DNA from: a virus
Virus record (IMG/VR): IMGVR_UViG_3300005518_000021
Location: 1-46,785 of that record
DNA length: 46,785 nt
Reading direction: 5' to 3' (one strand)
Shown: piece after piece, positions 39,340-46,785 of the stretch
How positions within the stretch are numbered: position 1 is the stretch's first letter
How the letters are laid out: every line of letters begins with the position of its first letter
Translations under genes and position numbers: made by a program
Notes under the pieces: generated by a model
The model's input: the letters and a program-made list of their open reading frames with translations, nothing else
What the model was told of the DNA's origin: nothing
Database searches by the model: none

Positions 39340-39807
39340 TTAGTTGTAGCTGCCTACTCCGGCAGCGTCGAAGTAGGACGTGACCTGGAGGGACACGACC
39401 GACGCCGTGGTGTGGCCGCTCGTCGAGTAGACCATCTTCACGCGCACGTTGGAGAGCAGAAGCGGGAAGTTCGGGTCGTAGACGTCCACCGTGAACGTGA
39501 TGTCACGGAGGGCGTCCAGGCCGGCGGCCAGGTCAGCGGCCGGCACTTCGACACGGGCCTTCTCGAAGAAGTTGGAGCCGGCGTCCACGCTGACATGCAC
39601 GGCGGCAATGAAGACGCCGGTAGTGAGCGCGTTGGCGCCGACGTTCTTAACCCTGACCGTGATGTGCTGGTCGCCGGAAAGGCTGGAGATCTGGTCAGGG
39701 GCAACGCCTCCTACGGTCTGCGAGGAGTCGGTGGCGGCCAAGTCCGCCGCGGAGCCGACGGAGAGGGCCTGCTGGATGCTGAAGTCTGCGAGGATGTCTC
39801 GTGGCAT
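39340..39807 (-). CDS. Capsid-adjacent beta-rich protein, 155 aa
   Basis: An ATG after AGGAGG. It has Ig-like alternation of strands (HITVRVKNVGANALTTGVFI, ITFTVDVYDPNFPLLLSNVRV). It lies directly after the capsid gene and may be a decoration protein on the capsid. The family is not recognised. Confidence 0.6.
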   Translation of the reverse strand: MPRDILADFSIQQALSVGSAADLAATDSSQTVGGVAPDQISSLSGDQHITVRVKNVGANALTTGVFIAAVHVSVDAGSNFFEKARVEVPAADLAAGLDALRDITFTVDVYDPNFPLLLSNVRVKMVYSTSGHTTASVVSLQVTSYFDAAGVGSYN

Positions 39808-39816
39808 GTCGCCTCC

Positions 39817-40809
39817 TTATGCCGCCCTGCGGATAACGGCGACTGAGAACGGGTTGACCAGGTGGAAGCCATAGGCCCACTCGAACGCCACGGTGTTGAG
39901 CGGGAAGGTGCCGGCGTCCTCGGGGAAGCGGATGGTCTCCATCATCTGCTTCTGGATGCCCGTGAACATGGTCGGTCCCCACTTGAAGAGGTAGATGGCG
40001 TCCGTGACGAGGTCGTCAGTGGTGCCAGTCGGGAGGATCTGGTTGGCTGTCGCCAGGGACAGAGCGCCGACGGGCTTGACTCCCGCGTCAACGATTGGGA
40101 CGCCCTGGAAGGTGGTGAGCGGCCGGTCGTACTGGTCACGGCTCTGCGAGAAGAGCGTGCCGGCGTTACGGGCCGCGCTGGACAGGCCGAGGATGACCTG
40201 CCGGTTTGTCACCATGATGTCAGGAGCGCCCCCATCCATGATCGAGAAAGCCTCGTGGATGGCGTTGAAGAGCTTGTTGCGGTCGGCAGCGGTCGTGAAG
40301 TCGGGGGAGGTGTTGTTGGCGTCCACGACTCGCTTCTGGGTGGCCGGGTTGTTGGACCCGTCGGAAAGGCGGCCGTCGTTCTTGAAACGATAGACAAGGC
40401 CGGCCGGCTCGTCAGTGTTCGTGAAGGGGTCGCCGTTGATGAGCTGGTTTACCAACTCGTAGGCGACGGCCTTGCTGTAGCCCTCGATCGAGGCGGCCAT
40501 CGGGTTGACGTGAGAGCTCCTGTTGTTCAGGAGCTGGCGGTCAACCGTGATCTTGTCCGACATGATCTTGAGGGTTTCCGAACGCTGGCCGAAGGGCACC
40601 TTCTTCTCTGAGATAGAAGTAGGGTTGATGGCGCGGTGCCCTGGTGTCGGCAGTCCCTGGTTTTCGATCATCAGCACGGAGAGGTCCCCGATGTCCTGGA
40701 AGGGAATCGAGCGAGCCAGAGGGCTCTCCCTCACGATGCTGTAGACGACGCCCTTGGTCAGCGGCGTGAGCGTGCTCAGATTGAGCATCTCAGGCAGCGT
40801 CATGGCCAT
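39817..40809 (-). CDS. Major capsid protein, HK97-like
   Basis: This is a 330-aa protein with ATG 40809, 9 bases after AAGGAG. The sequence fits an HK97 fold: an N-terminal helix, a spine-helix region around AASIEGYSKAVAYELVNQLINGD, an A-domain region around residues 200-300 (PDIMVTNRQVILGLSSAARNAG, GVPIVDAGV), and a terminal strand GFHLVNPFSVAVIRRA. It follows a scaffold-type gene, the usual order. It forms the icosahedral shell. Confidence 0.85.
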   Translation of the reverse strand: MAMTLPEMLNLSTLTPLTKGVVYSIVRESPLARSIPFQDIGDLSVLMIENQGLPTPGHRAINPTSISEKKVPFGQRSETLKIMSDKITVDRQLLNNRSSHVNPMAASIEGYSKAVAYELVNQLINGDPFTNTDEPAGLVYRFKNDGRLSDGSNNPATQKRVVDANNTSPDFTTAADRNKLFNAIHEAFSIMDGGAPDIMVTNRQVILGLSSAARNAGTLFSQSRDQYDRPLTTFQGVPIVDAGVKPVGALSLATANQILPTGTTDDLVTDAIYLFKWGPTMFTGIQKQMMETIRFPEDAGTFPLNTVAFEWAYGFHLVNPFSVAVIRRAA

Positions 40810-40834
40810 AGCGTCTTACTCCTTGTGTTGTGTG

Positions 40835-41689
40835 TTACTTGGGGATCTGTGGGACGACGGCGGCTTCCTGGGCTTCCCACTCGAGGATGCGGCTGAACAC
40901 GTCGTAGGGCGCTTCCTTGGTCGTGCCGTCAGGCGTCGGAGCTCCCGTTACAGGAGCCGCCGGGGGCAGGTTAGGCGCCCCCGCCTGCTGATTGGCAGCG
41001 ACACGGCCGTATGCGTCGGCGACCGCGGCGTCATCACCCGCGGCAGCAGGCGCTGCGCCACCGCTCTTGGTGACGAGCACGCCGCTAACGGCGCGGACGA
41101 ATTCGCCGGGACCCTGGCGCATCGCGGTCATCAGGTTGAGCGCTTCCGACGGCGTGAGGTTCTGCATCTCGGGCAGAGCTGCAAGCTCGCCGTAGAACTG
41201 CTTCCGCGCCTCCACCATTGCCGCCTCTCTAGCCGCTGAGACAGCCTTATCGGCCGCTGTCTTCTCAGCCATCGAGGTCGCGAGCGTGCGGATGGCGTTG
41301 GTGTCCCCCTCTTCGGCCAGCTTGGCCAAGTTCGTCCAGTCAACCTCAGCGGCGGGGTCAGCGGCCATCGACGCGATGGCCGAGTGAGGAGCAGCCGGCG
41401 CAGGCGCGGCAGCGGGGGAGCTGCCTATACCGAGCGGCGATTGCTGCGTCCCCGTCACGTAGTCCAGAAGGACTGCCGCGCGCGGGTCCTGGAAGGCGGC
41501 GAAGATCTGCTCATCAGTGAGCCCTTCGACCGCGGGGAGGGAAGCGTCGTCACCCGCAGCGCCGTCACCGGCAGCGGGGGCAGGCGGGTCGGTCCCGTTC
41601 GCAGCGGGCGCGGGAGCATCCAGAGCTGCGAGTGGATCGGGAGCGGCGGGATCGGCAGCCGGAGGGGCCGCCTCTTTCTTGCCTGCCAT
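40835..41689 (-). CDS. Scaffold-like capsid assembly protein
   Basis: This is a 284-aa protein with ATG 41689 after AAAAGGAGG. It is low-complexity Ala/Pro/Asp-rich at the N terminus (PAAPDPLAALDAPAPAANG), with a charged helical middle (AEKTAADKAVSAAREAAMVEARKQFYGEL) and no enzyme motif. This composition and the position directly before the capsid gene are typical of scaffolding proteins, which guide shell assembly and leave before DNA fills the head. Confidence 0.75.
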   Translation of the reverse strand: MAGKKEAAPPAADPAAPDPLAALDAPAPAANGTDPPAPAAGDGAAGDDASLPAVEGLTDEQIFAAFQDPRAAVLLDYVTGTQQSPLGIGSSPAAAPAPAAPHSAIASMAADPAAEVDWTNLAKLAEEGDTNAIRTLATSMAEKTAADKAVSAAREAAMVEARKQFYGELAALPEMQNLTPSEALNLMTAMRQGPGEFVRAVSGVLVTKSGGAAPAAAGDDAAVADAYGRVAANQQAGAPNLPPAAPVTGAPTPDGTTKEAPYDVFSRILEWEAQEAAVVPQIPK

Positions 41690-41759
41690 ACAGATGCCTC
41701 CTTTTCAGTCAGGAGGTTAGAGAGAGTGGAGAAAAAGCGACAAGCTGGCTCTGGCGAGA

Positions 41760-44700
41760 TTACTGGATCTGGCCGGCCGCGATCGCCGCGATCTCCGGGT
41801 CGCCGGAGAGACGGTTGAGAATCTCCGCGCGGGCGAGGAAGGGGGCGAACGTCTTCGGGTCGAACTTAATCATGTCCGGGTTGTTGACCAGGATGGCGTC
41901 GCGGGCGCGGTTACGCAGGATCGGCTTGAGCTTGTCGTTCGACCAGAGTGTCTCGAAGAGGATGGCAGCGCGCCGTTTGGGGTCCGTGGCTTGATTGTAG
42001 AGGCGCAACATGAGCGTGCGGCGGAGGCCCTCCGGCATGTCCACGGCGACGGGGCCTGAGATCTGGCGCTGGACCTGGATCGTAAGGGCCTTGAACTCGC
42101 GCCGGAAATTAAAGACCTCCTGGAGCAGGTCCTTCGGCATCTTCTGGCCGTTGGGCAGAACGTAGGGCGGCTCCTCGAAGAACTGGTTGGCAGCCTCCTG
42201 GGCAGCGACGCGGCGCAGCTCCGTGGCCTGCGCGACGGGGTTGCGGTAGCGCGTGGCCACAAAGTCGCGCAGCACGTAGTCCTTGGTGGCCTGGTCTTCG
42301 CCGGCGAGGACGGCAAGACGGCGAGCGCGAAAGTCAGTCCAGGCGTTGTCCGTGCAGGCCGCCGGGTCGTCGGAGAGCGGGCAGGCTTCGAGTTCGGGGC
42401 GCGTCGTCCAGTATTTGACGGCGACCTCGTCCTGGTGCAGGGCCGGACGGCGGCGGGCCAGGTCGGAGTCGGCCTCTTCCGCGGAGCCCCAGAGGTCCTT
42501 CTTGAGGTTCTCAGCGCGGTCGGCGCGGTTCTTAAGCAGATCAGCAGACGCCTGGGCGAAGGCGGACTCGAAGCCGGGCTTGTTGGCACGGGCGGCGATC
42601 ACCTGGTCCATCGCCACGTTCATCTGCTCGGTGGACTCCTGAATGCCCTGATAGAAACCGTTGATAGGGCCTCCCCGGTCAGAGCGGTACTTCTGCTGTC
42701 TGCGCTTGAGCATCTGGAGATAAGGGTCGGTGTTGTAGTAGCGGCGGATGGTGGCCTGATCGACGTTCTCGAAGGGGACGCCGGCCAGCTCCTCGATGCG
42801 GTCGCGGGCGAGGCGGAAGGGCGTCTTCGGGACGGTGACGCCGCCCAGGAACTCAATCGCCAGGCGCTGCGCCAGCTCGGTCTTCGGAATGTCGCCCTCA
42901 GCCTGGGTCTCCCAGACCTCCTGGCCCATGACGGGTAGCATCTCCTTGATGAGGTACTGGACGTTGTCGTCGATCTTGCGGCCGAGGAAGTCCTCGCCGG
43001 AGGCCAGGTCAACAGCGATGCGAGGAATTTGGCCGGAGCGTCCCTCCGCGAAGTTGAAGAAGTCGCTGAAGCGATTGCGCAGGGAGTCGAAGTCGTCGGG
43101 GTTGCCGGCGAGGAGCTGAGCGGGGAGCCGGTAAACGCGCATGTTGGGGAGGAGGCTGAAGCGGCCCCAGGGCGCCTTGACCTGGAGGAACTCCGGCGAG
43201 CGGGGGTCGAAGGACGGCATCTGGCCGGAGAGCGACATCGAGATCTTGGAAGCGAGCAGGGCGCCCACGGCGAGCTGGTTCATGAGCAGCCAGCGGGCCA
43301 CGATGCCCTGCGGGCCGGCGTGAGCGGCGTTTGTAATCATGCCGATGGAGCCGCGTGTCCAGGAGGGCGTGAGCACGAAGAACTTCTCGAAGAAGGAGGC
43401 AACATTGCGGGCGTTGACGGCGGAGAAGTTGATCGGCCCAATCGCGTTGTTGAGCCCGCCGGCGACGGCCTGAGCGATGTCCTCGTGGGTAGCATCGGCC
43501 AGCCCAGGCTTGATGTCCTTGACGGCTTTGCCGACGAAGGGCAGAGACTTGAGCAGCCCGAAGATGTCGGGGGAGTCCTTGGCGAGCAGCATGGAAGTCT
43601 GCATCGTGTTGGCGAGGCGGATCTTAGCGACCTGGATCGTGTCCATCATCTCGCGGTTGAAGGCGCCGATAAGCGAGATGGGGGTGTGGTAGCCCCCGAT
43701 CTTGCCGATCTTCTCGAGCATGTCGGGGCGCAGGTCGAGGGGGTTGCCGAGAGTGAGGCCGTGAGAAGTCCAGTATTGGATATTCGGGAGGTTGGAGATC
43801 GCCCAGAGGCGTTTGCCGTGGCGGGTGGCCATCCAGTTAGCGCCCTCCCCGATGGCCCCGAAGTAGGCGACGGGGTCGGCGGCGAAGGAGCGCATCCCCT
43901 GGACGAGGCCGAGGGGGGAGAGGTCGGCGGAGAGTAGAAAGCCGCGCATCGTGTCGAGGGCGCCGCCAACGGCCGACTCGATGCCCTCTGAGCGGAACTG
44001 GGACTTGAGCATGGCGTCGAGGGTGGTGGCCAGCTCGCGCTCGGGCTGGGAGACGAAGCGGCTGGGTGGAACGGCGCGTAGCTCGCGGGAGGTGACGTAC
44101 TTGATGAGCGTCTGGTCGCCGAGCTTGGAGAAGTCCTCGGTGAAAGGAGCGCCGCCGGCGTCCAGGGCCTCCACGATCCCCTCGAAGGGTATGCCCGCGG
44201 CGGAAGCGGCCTCGCGCACGGTGGGAGCCGCAGACTTGGGCAGGAGGACAGCGGGCCGATCGACGAGGTTGGCGGTCTCGGGGACACGCTTGAGCACCTG
44301 GAAGAGGTACTGCTCGGTCTTCTTACGGGCCATCGCGCCCAGACGCCACTCGAGCAGGTTGCGCATGTCCGTCTCGACGCCGGGGCCGGTCACTTTGAAG
44401 CCGCGCTGGATGGCTTGGTCGGTGAGTTCGGAGCCGATCTCGACGAACTTCTGCCAGTCGTACTTGCGCCCCTTGAGAGTGGCCGCGTAGCGGGGGGAGT
44501 TACGAGCGGCGGCGAGGAAGTCGTCGAACTCTTTTTGCTTGACGGGCGAGTAGCGGGGGAGAGTGAGGCGGTGGGGCGTACCGTAGAAAGCGGCCTCGCC
44601 GGCGCTGATACCCATCGCCAGTCCTTCGGAGAGGTCGGCGTCGAGGATGTCCTTCTGGACGAAGTTCATGACCTTCTTCTGGTAGGCAGTGAGGCCCTCG

Positions 44701-46785
44701 TAGAGGTTGGGCTGGTTGAAGATGTCGGCGAGGGTGCCGCGGACGCCGGCAGAGATCGGCTTGGCGGCCCAGTCACGAGCGGCGACGGAGCTGCCCAGTT
44801 TGACGCCGTCAACGACAGCGCCCTCGACGGCGTCCTTGCCGAAGGCGGACTCAAGCAGGAACTGGGCTGTTTGAGCCGCCGTGCGGTACTGGAAGTTGAA
44901 GGCTTGGCCGGCGTTGGAGGCGGCGAACCAGGGGCGGCGCAGGACATCGTAGCGGCCCATCGCGATCGGCTGGACGACCTCTGTCCAGGCTTCGAGGGCC
45001 TTGCCTACGACAGGCGCGTTCTTGAGCGGGCTAAAGACGCGGGAGATGAAGTTAACGTGGGAATCGGGGAGGAGCCGCGGGTCGAGCTCGTACTGGCGCA
45101 GGAGGCGCGCCGTCCAGGCGTTGTTCATGAAGTATTGCTTGCCGCGCGCGACGGTAGAGCCGAGGGGCAGGCCCCCGGAGATCGACTCCTTGATGAAGTT
45201 GAAGACGAAGGGTAGGTCGTCGTCGGTGAGCTGGCGCTGGTCGAAGGAGACGCGCCCGGAGGTGAGCTTGCGGAACTTCTTGATCGCGTTGTTTTCGGAC
45301 CAGATGGACTGGGCGAGCTCGGGTTTCGTGAGCATCTCGTCGAGGAGCTGGGGGACTTCCATGCCGAAGCGCTTGGCGACGCGGACTTCGGCGAGCTGGC
45401 GTGAGGAGGTGGCGAAGAGGGAGCCGAGAGAGAGGCGGCCGATGGTGGCGGCCTCGTCCAGGGTGCGCCCTCCCTTGAGGACATCGAAGGAGAGGCGCCC
45501 GAGGAGGGAAGAGGCGGTGGCAGCGCGGCCGAAGGGAACAAGGCCCAGGGCGATTGACGAAGGGGTGAGGAAGGACCCGCCAACCTGGACGATGACGTCC
45601 TGGGCCGACTTGGGGAGGATGGGAGTGAGAGGCGTGATGAGGGCGCGGGTAGCCGGCTGGCCGATGTGTTCGCTCTCCCAGTCCAGGTAGTCGGAGACGC
45701 CGCGCACGACAGGATTCTGGGTGGCCGCCTTGAGTCCTTGCAGGCCGGTGACGCCGATCTTCTCGAGGCCCTGCGTGATGACGCCGAGCTGGGCGCGCCG
45801 GAGCTCTTGAAGGGGCAGGATGATGGCGCCCTCGTCGAGATGACGGAAGGTCTCTTCGGCGGGGAGCCAGAGGTCGTAGCGAGAGGACGGGCGAGGGCGG
45901 AAGCCACCGTACATGTAGAGGGCGGCGCGCCATTCCTGGATGACCTGGCGGCGTCCCTGCTGCACGCGGGAGTAGAACTCGTTGCGGGTGCGGGAGAGCT
46001 CGGGGTCAAAGAGGATCTTGAGGAGCTGGCGGCGCCGTTCGGACTCGGTGGCCAGGCCGGCAAAAGGGTCGACCCCGTACTTGGCGACGATTTCATTGAA
46101 TCCGCCGACGGGGGAGTTGACCAGGTCGAAGCGGCCGGGGTTGGCCTCGCGGAACTTCTTGAGAGAGGCCGCCATCTTCGGCCAGTCGGCGAGGGAGCCG
46201 GCGCCCCCTTCGGAGCCGGAGATAGTGACGTTAAACGCGGGGATGCCCGGACGGATGCCCTCGGCGGCGTCGCCTACCTGATGCATAGCGATCGTGCCTC
46301 TGGCGCCGGGCGGACTGAGGTAGACGCCCGTCTCGTTGCCGTAGGTGTGTGTACGGATACCCAGCTCTTCCGCGTTCTCGGGGACCGTCACACGGACGAA
46401 GTTCGTGGCCGTGCCGCGGATGCGGCGGGTGAGGAGGGGGAGCTCGTCGTGGGCGCGGGCGGCGTCGATCGCATTGCGGGCGGCGAGGTGGATGTCCCGG
46501 TCCGTCCAGTTGGCGGCCTCGTAAGCGGCGCCCATGATGCCACCCTCGGGGGTTGACGCGCCGATTGCACCGAGGAAACGGCGGACGACGGGATCGCGCG
46601 CACCGTGCAGGTCCTCGGGAATGAAGACCATAACGGGACGGGTGGGATCCCCCTGGGCGATGCGCCGGGTCAGCAAGCCGAGGTTCTCGAGAGCGTTCTC
46701 GTAGCCGGAGACGCCCAGCTCTTGCTCGCCGAGCGTGCCGCCGAGAGAGATGCGCTGGAAATCGTTGCCGCGGCGCAGTATGTCC
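41760..46785 (-). CDS. Giant virion protein, C-terminal part
   Basis: This is the continuation of the 2208-aa protein started at 1691 (joined at base 46695). It is about 1640 residues without a recognisable enzyme motif, largely Ala/Leu-rich and predicted helical. It is probably an internal (ejection) virion protein, by position between portal and capsid genes and by size. The segment LDWESEHIGQP...ALITPLTPILP at about 45690-45540 is a diverged copy of the one encoded near 1100-940. The TTG at 46676 should not be taken as a start, because the frame is open upstream through the joint. Downstream, 70 bp separate it from the scaffold-like gene start at 41689, which is transcribed before it is reached only if the late transcript covers the whole arc. 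Confidence 0.85.
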   Translation of the reverse strand, partial: DILRRGNDFQRISLGGTLGEQELGVSGYENALENLGLLTRRIAQGDPTRPVMVFIPEDLHGARDPVVRRFLGAIGASTPEGGIMGAAYEAANWTDRDIHLAARNAIDAARAHDELPLLTRRIRGTATNFVRVTVPENAEELGIRTHTYGNETGVYLSPPGARGTIAMHQVGDAAEGIRPGIPAFNVTISGSEGGAGSLADWPKMAASLKKFREANPGRFDLVNSPVGGFNEIVAKYGVDPFAGLATESERRRQLLKILFDPELSRTRNEFYSRVQQGRRQVIQEWRAALYMYGGFRPRPSSRYDLWLPAEETFRHLDEGAIILPLQELRRAQLGVITQGLEKIGVTGLQGLKAATQNPVVRGVSDYLDWESEHIGQPATRALITPLTPILPKSAQDVIVQVGGSFLTPSSIALGLVPFGRAATASSLLGRLSFDVLKGGRTLDEAATIGRLSLGSLFATSSRQLAEVRVAKRFGMEVPQLLDEMLTKPELAQSIWSENNAIKKFRKLTSGRVSFDQRQLTDDDLPFVFNFIKESISGGLPLGSTVARGKQYFMNNAWTARLLRQYELDPRLLPDSHVNFISRVFSPLKNAPVVGKALEAWTEVVQPIAMGRYDVLRRPWFAASNAGQAFNFQYRTAAQTAQFLLESAFGKDAVEGAVVDGVKLGSSVAARDWAAKPISAGVRGTLADIFNQPNLYEGLTAYQKKVMNFVQKDILDADLSEGLAMGISAGEAAFYGTPHRLTLPRYSPVKQKEFDDFLAAARNSPRYAATLKGRKYDWQKFVEIGSELTDQAIQRGFKVTGPGVETDMRNLLEWRLGAMARKKTEQYLFQVLKRVPETANLVDRPAVLLPKSAAPTVREAASAAGIPFEGIVEALDAGGAPFTEDFSKLGDQTLIKYVTSRELRAVPPSRFVSQPERELATTLDAMLKSQFRSEGIESAVGGALDTMRGFLLSADLSPLGLVQGMRSFAADPVAYFGAIGEGANWMATRHGKRLWAISNLPNIQYWTSHGLTLGNPLDLRPDMLEKIGKIGGYHTPISLIGAFNREMMDTIQVAKIRLANTMQTSMLLAKDSPDIFGLLKSLPFVGKAVKDIKPGLADATHEDIAQAVAGGLNNAIGPINFSAVNARNVASFFEKFFVLTPSWTRGSIGMITNAAHAGPQGIVARWLLMNQLAVGALLASKISMSLSGQMPSFDPRSPEFLQVKAPWGRFSLLPNMRVYRLPAQLLAGNPDDFDSLRNRFSDFFNFAEGRSGQIPRIAVDLASGEDFLGRKIDDNVQYLIKEMLPVMGQEVWETQAEGDIPKTELAQRLAIEFLGGVTVPKTPFRLARDRIEELAGVPFENVDQATIRRYYNTDPYLQMLKRRQQKYRSDRGGPINGFYQGIQESTEQMNVAMDQVIAARANKPGFESAFAQASADLLKNRADRAENLKKDLWGSAEEADSDLARRRPALHQDEVAVKYWTTRPELEACPLSDDPAACTDNAWTDFRARRLAVLAGEDQATKDYVLRDFVATRYRNPVAQATELRRVAAQEAANQFFEEPPYVLPNGQKMPKDLLQEVFNFRREFKALTIQVQRQISGPVAVDMPEGLRRTLMLRLYNQATDPKRRAAILFETLWSNDKLKPILRNRARDAILVNNPDMIKFDPKTFAPFLARAEILNRLSGDPEIAAIAAGQIQ
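46696..46785. repeat. Terminal direct repeat, right copy
   Basis: This is the second copy of bases 1-90. The minus-strand frame of the giant virion protein runs through it, joining the part encoded at 1-1691 to the part encoded below 46695. Confidence 0.95.

Noticed and set aside
38560-39846. Plus-strand frame of 428 codons
   Set aside because: It covers the adaptor and capsid-adjacent genes in antisense; repetitive charged composition and no start site.
1-46785. Integrase, excisionase or other lysogeny genes
   Set aside because: No tyrosine or serine recombinase motifs were seen in any credible frame.
1-46785. CRISPR array
   Set aside because: The tandem repeats seen (11, 12 and 16 bp) have no unique spacers and are too short.

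Overview
The window is a complete or near-complete tailed-phage genome of about 46.7 kb, high in G+C, probably circular or circularly permuted. Bases 1-90 are repeated exactly at 46696-46785, and one very large gene reads without interruption across that joint. The phage looks podovirus-like. It has a portal, a terminase pair, an HK97-like major capsid protein with a scaffold, a head-tail adaptor, a propeller/nozzle-like protein, a beta-helix tailspike, and a 2208-residue virion protein with an N-terminal lytic transglycosylase domain. There is no tape measure, sheath or tail-tube set. No integrase, excisionase or phage RNA polymerase was seen, and the promoters resemble sigma-70 types (TTGACA/TATAAT), so host RNA polymerase is probably used. 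The host is a high-GC bacterium that cannot be named from this sequence.

Layout. (1) Minus strand, 11293 down to 1 and then 46695 down to 31381 (one arc through the joint): endolysin with a probable internal start, small structural genes, terminase small and large subunits, a non-coding gap with a tRNA-like element, portal, a LysM protein, the giant transglycosylase protein, scaffold, capsid, adaptor, two membrane proteins, nozzle, tailspike, and three small genes including another two-helix membrane protein. (2) Control region 11294-11962 with tandem repeats and no gene. (3) Minus-strand mini-operon 13566-11963: a Cys-rich protein, a GIY-YIG nuclease, a 50-aa protein, a stand-alone RapZ C-terminal domain, then a separately promoted 162-aa protein. 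(4) 13711-14114: a strong promoter, about 370 nt of structured RNA and a perfect intrinsic terminator directly before the plus-strand operon. (5) Plus strand 14138-26401: small genes including a tyrosine phosphatase, a free phosphohistidine (PEP-utilizer mobile) domain, a ribbon-helix-helix protein, a zinc-finger coiled coil, a UDG-exonuclease-family A polymerase fusion, a J-domain protein and an XPD/DinG-like helicase. (6) 26402-26886: a control region with a 16-bp tandem repeat array and a promoter. (7) Plus strand 26887-31384: a Cas4/RecB-like nuclease, a frame-disrupted Acb2/Tad1-like gene, a Sak4-like ATPase and an XPF/ERCC4-type nuclease.

How the parts work together. The plus strand supplies DNA synthesis, recombination and repair enzymes plus a set of small probable host-takeover proteins. 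The minus strand supplies packaging, virion and lysis functions. Three promoters in the 12.5-14.7 kb region share an 11-bp tandem direct repeat over their -10 boxes, which suggests one regulator for the early genes. The least explained parts are the structured RNA at 13.75-14.11 kb, the tRNA-like minihelix between terminase and portal, and the phosphatase/phosphohistidine/RapZ-C group.
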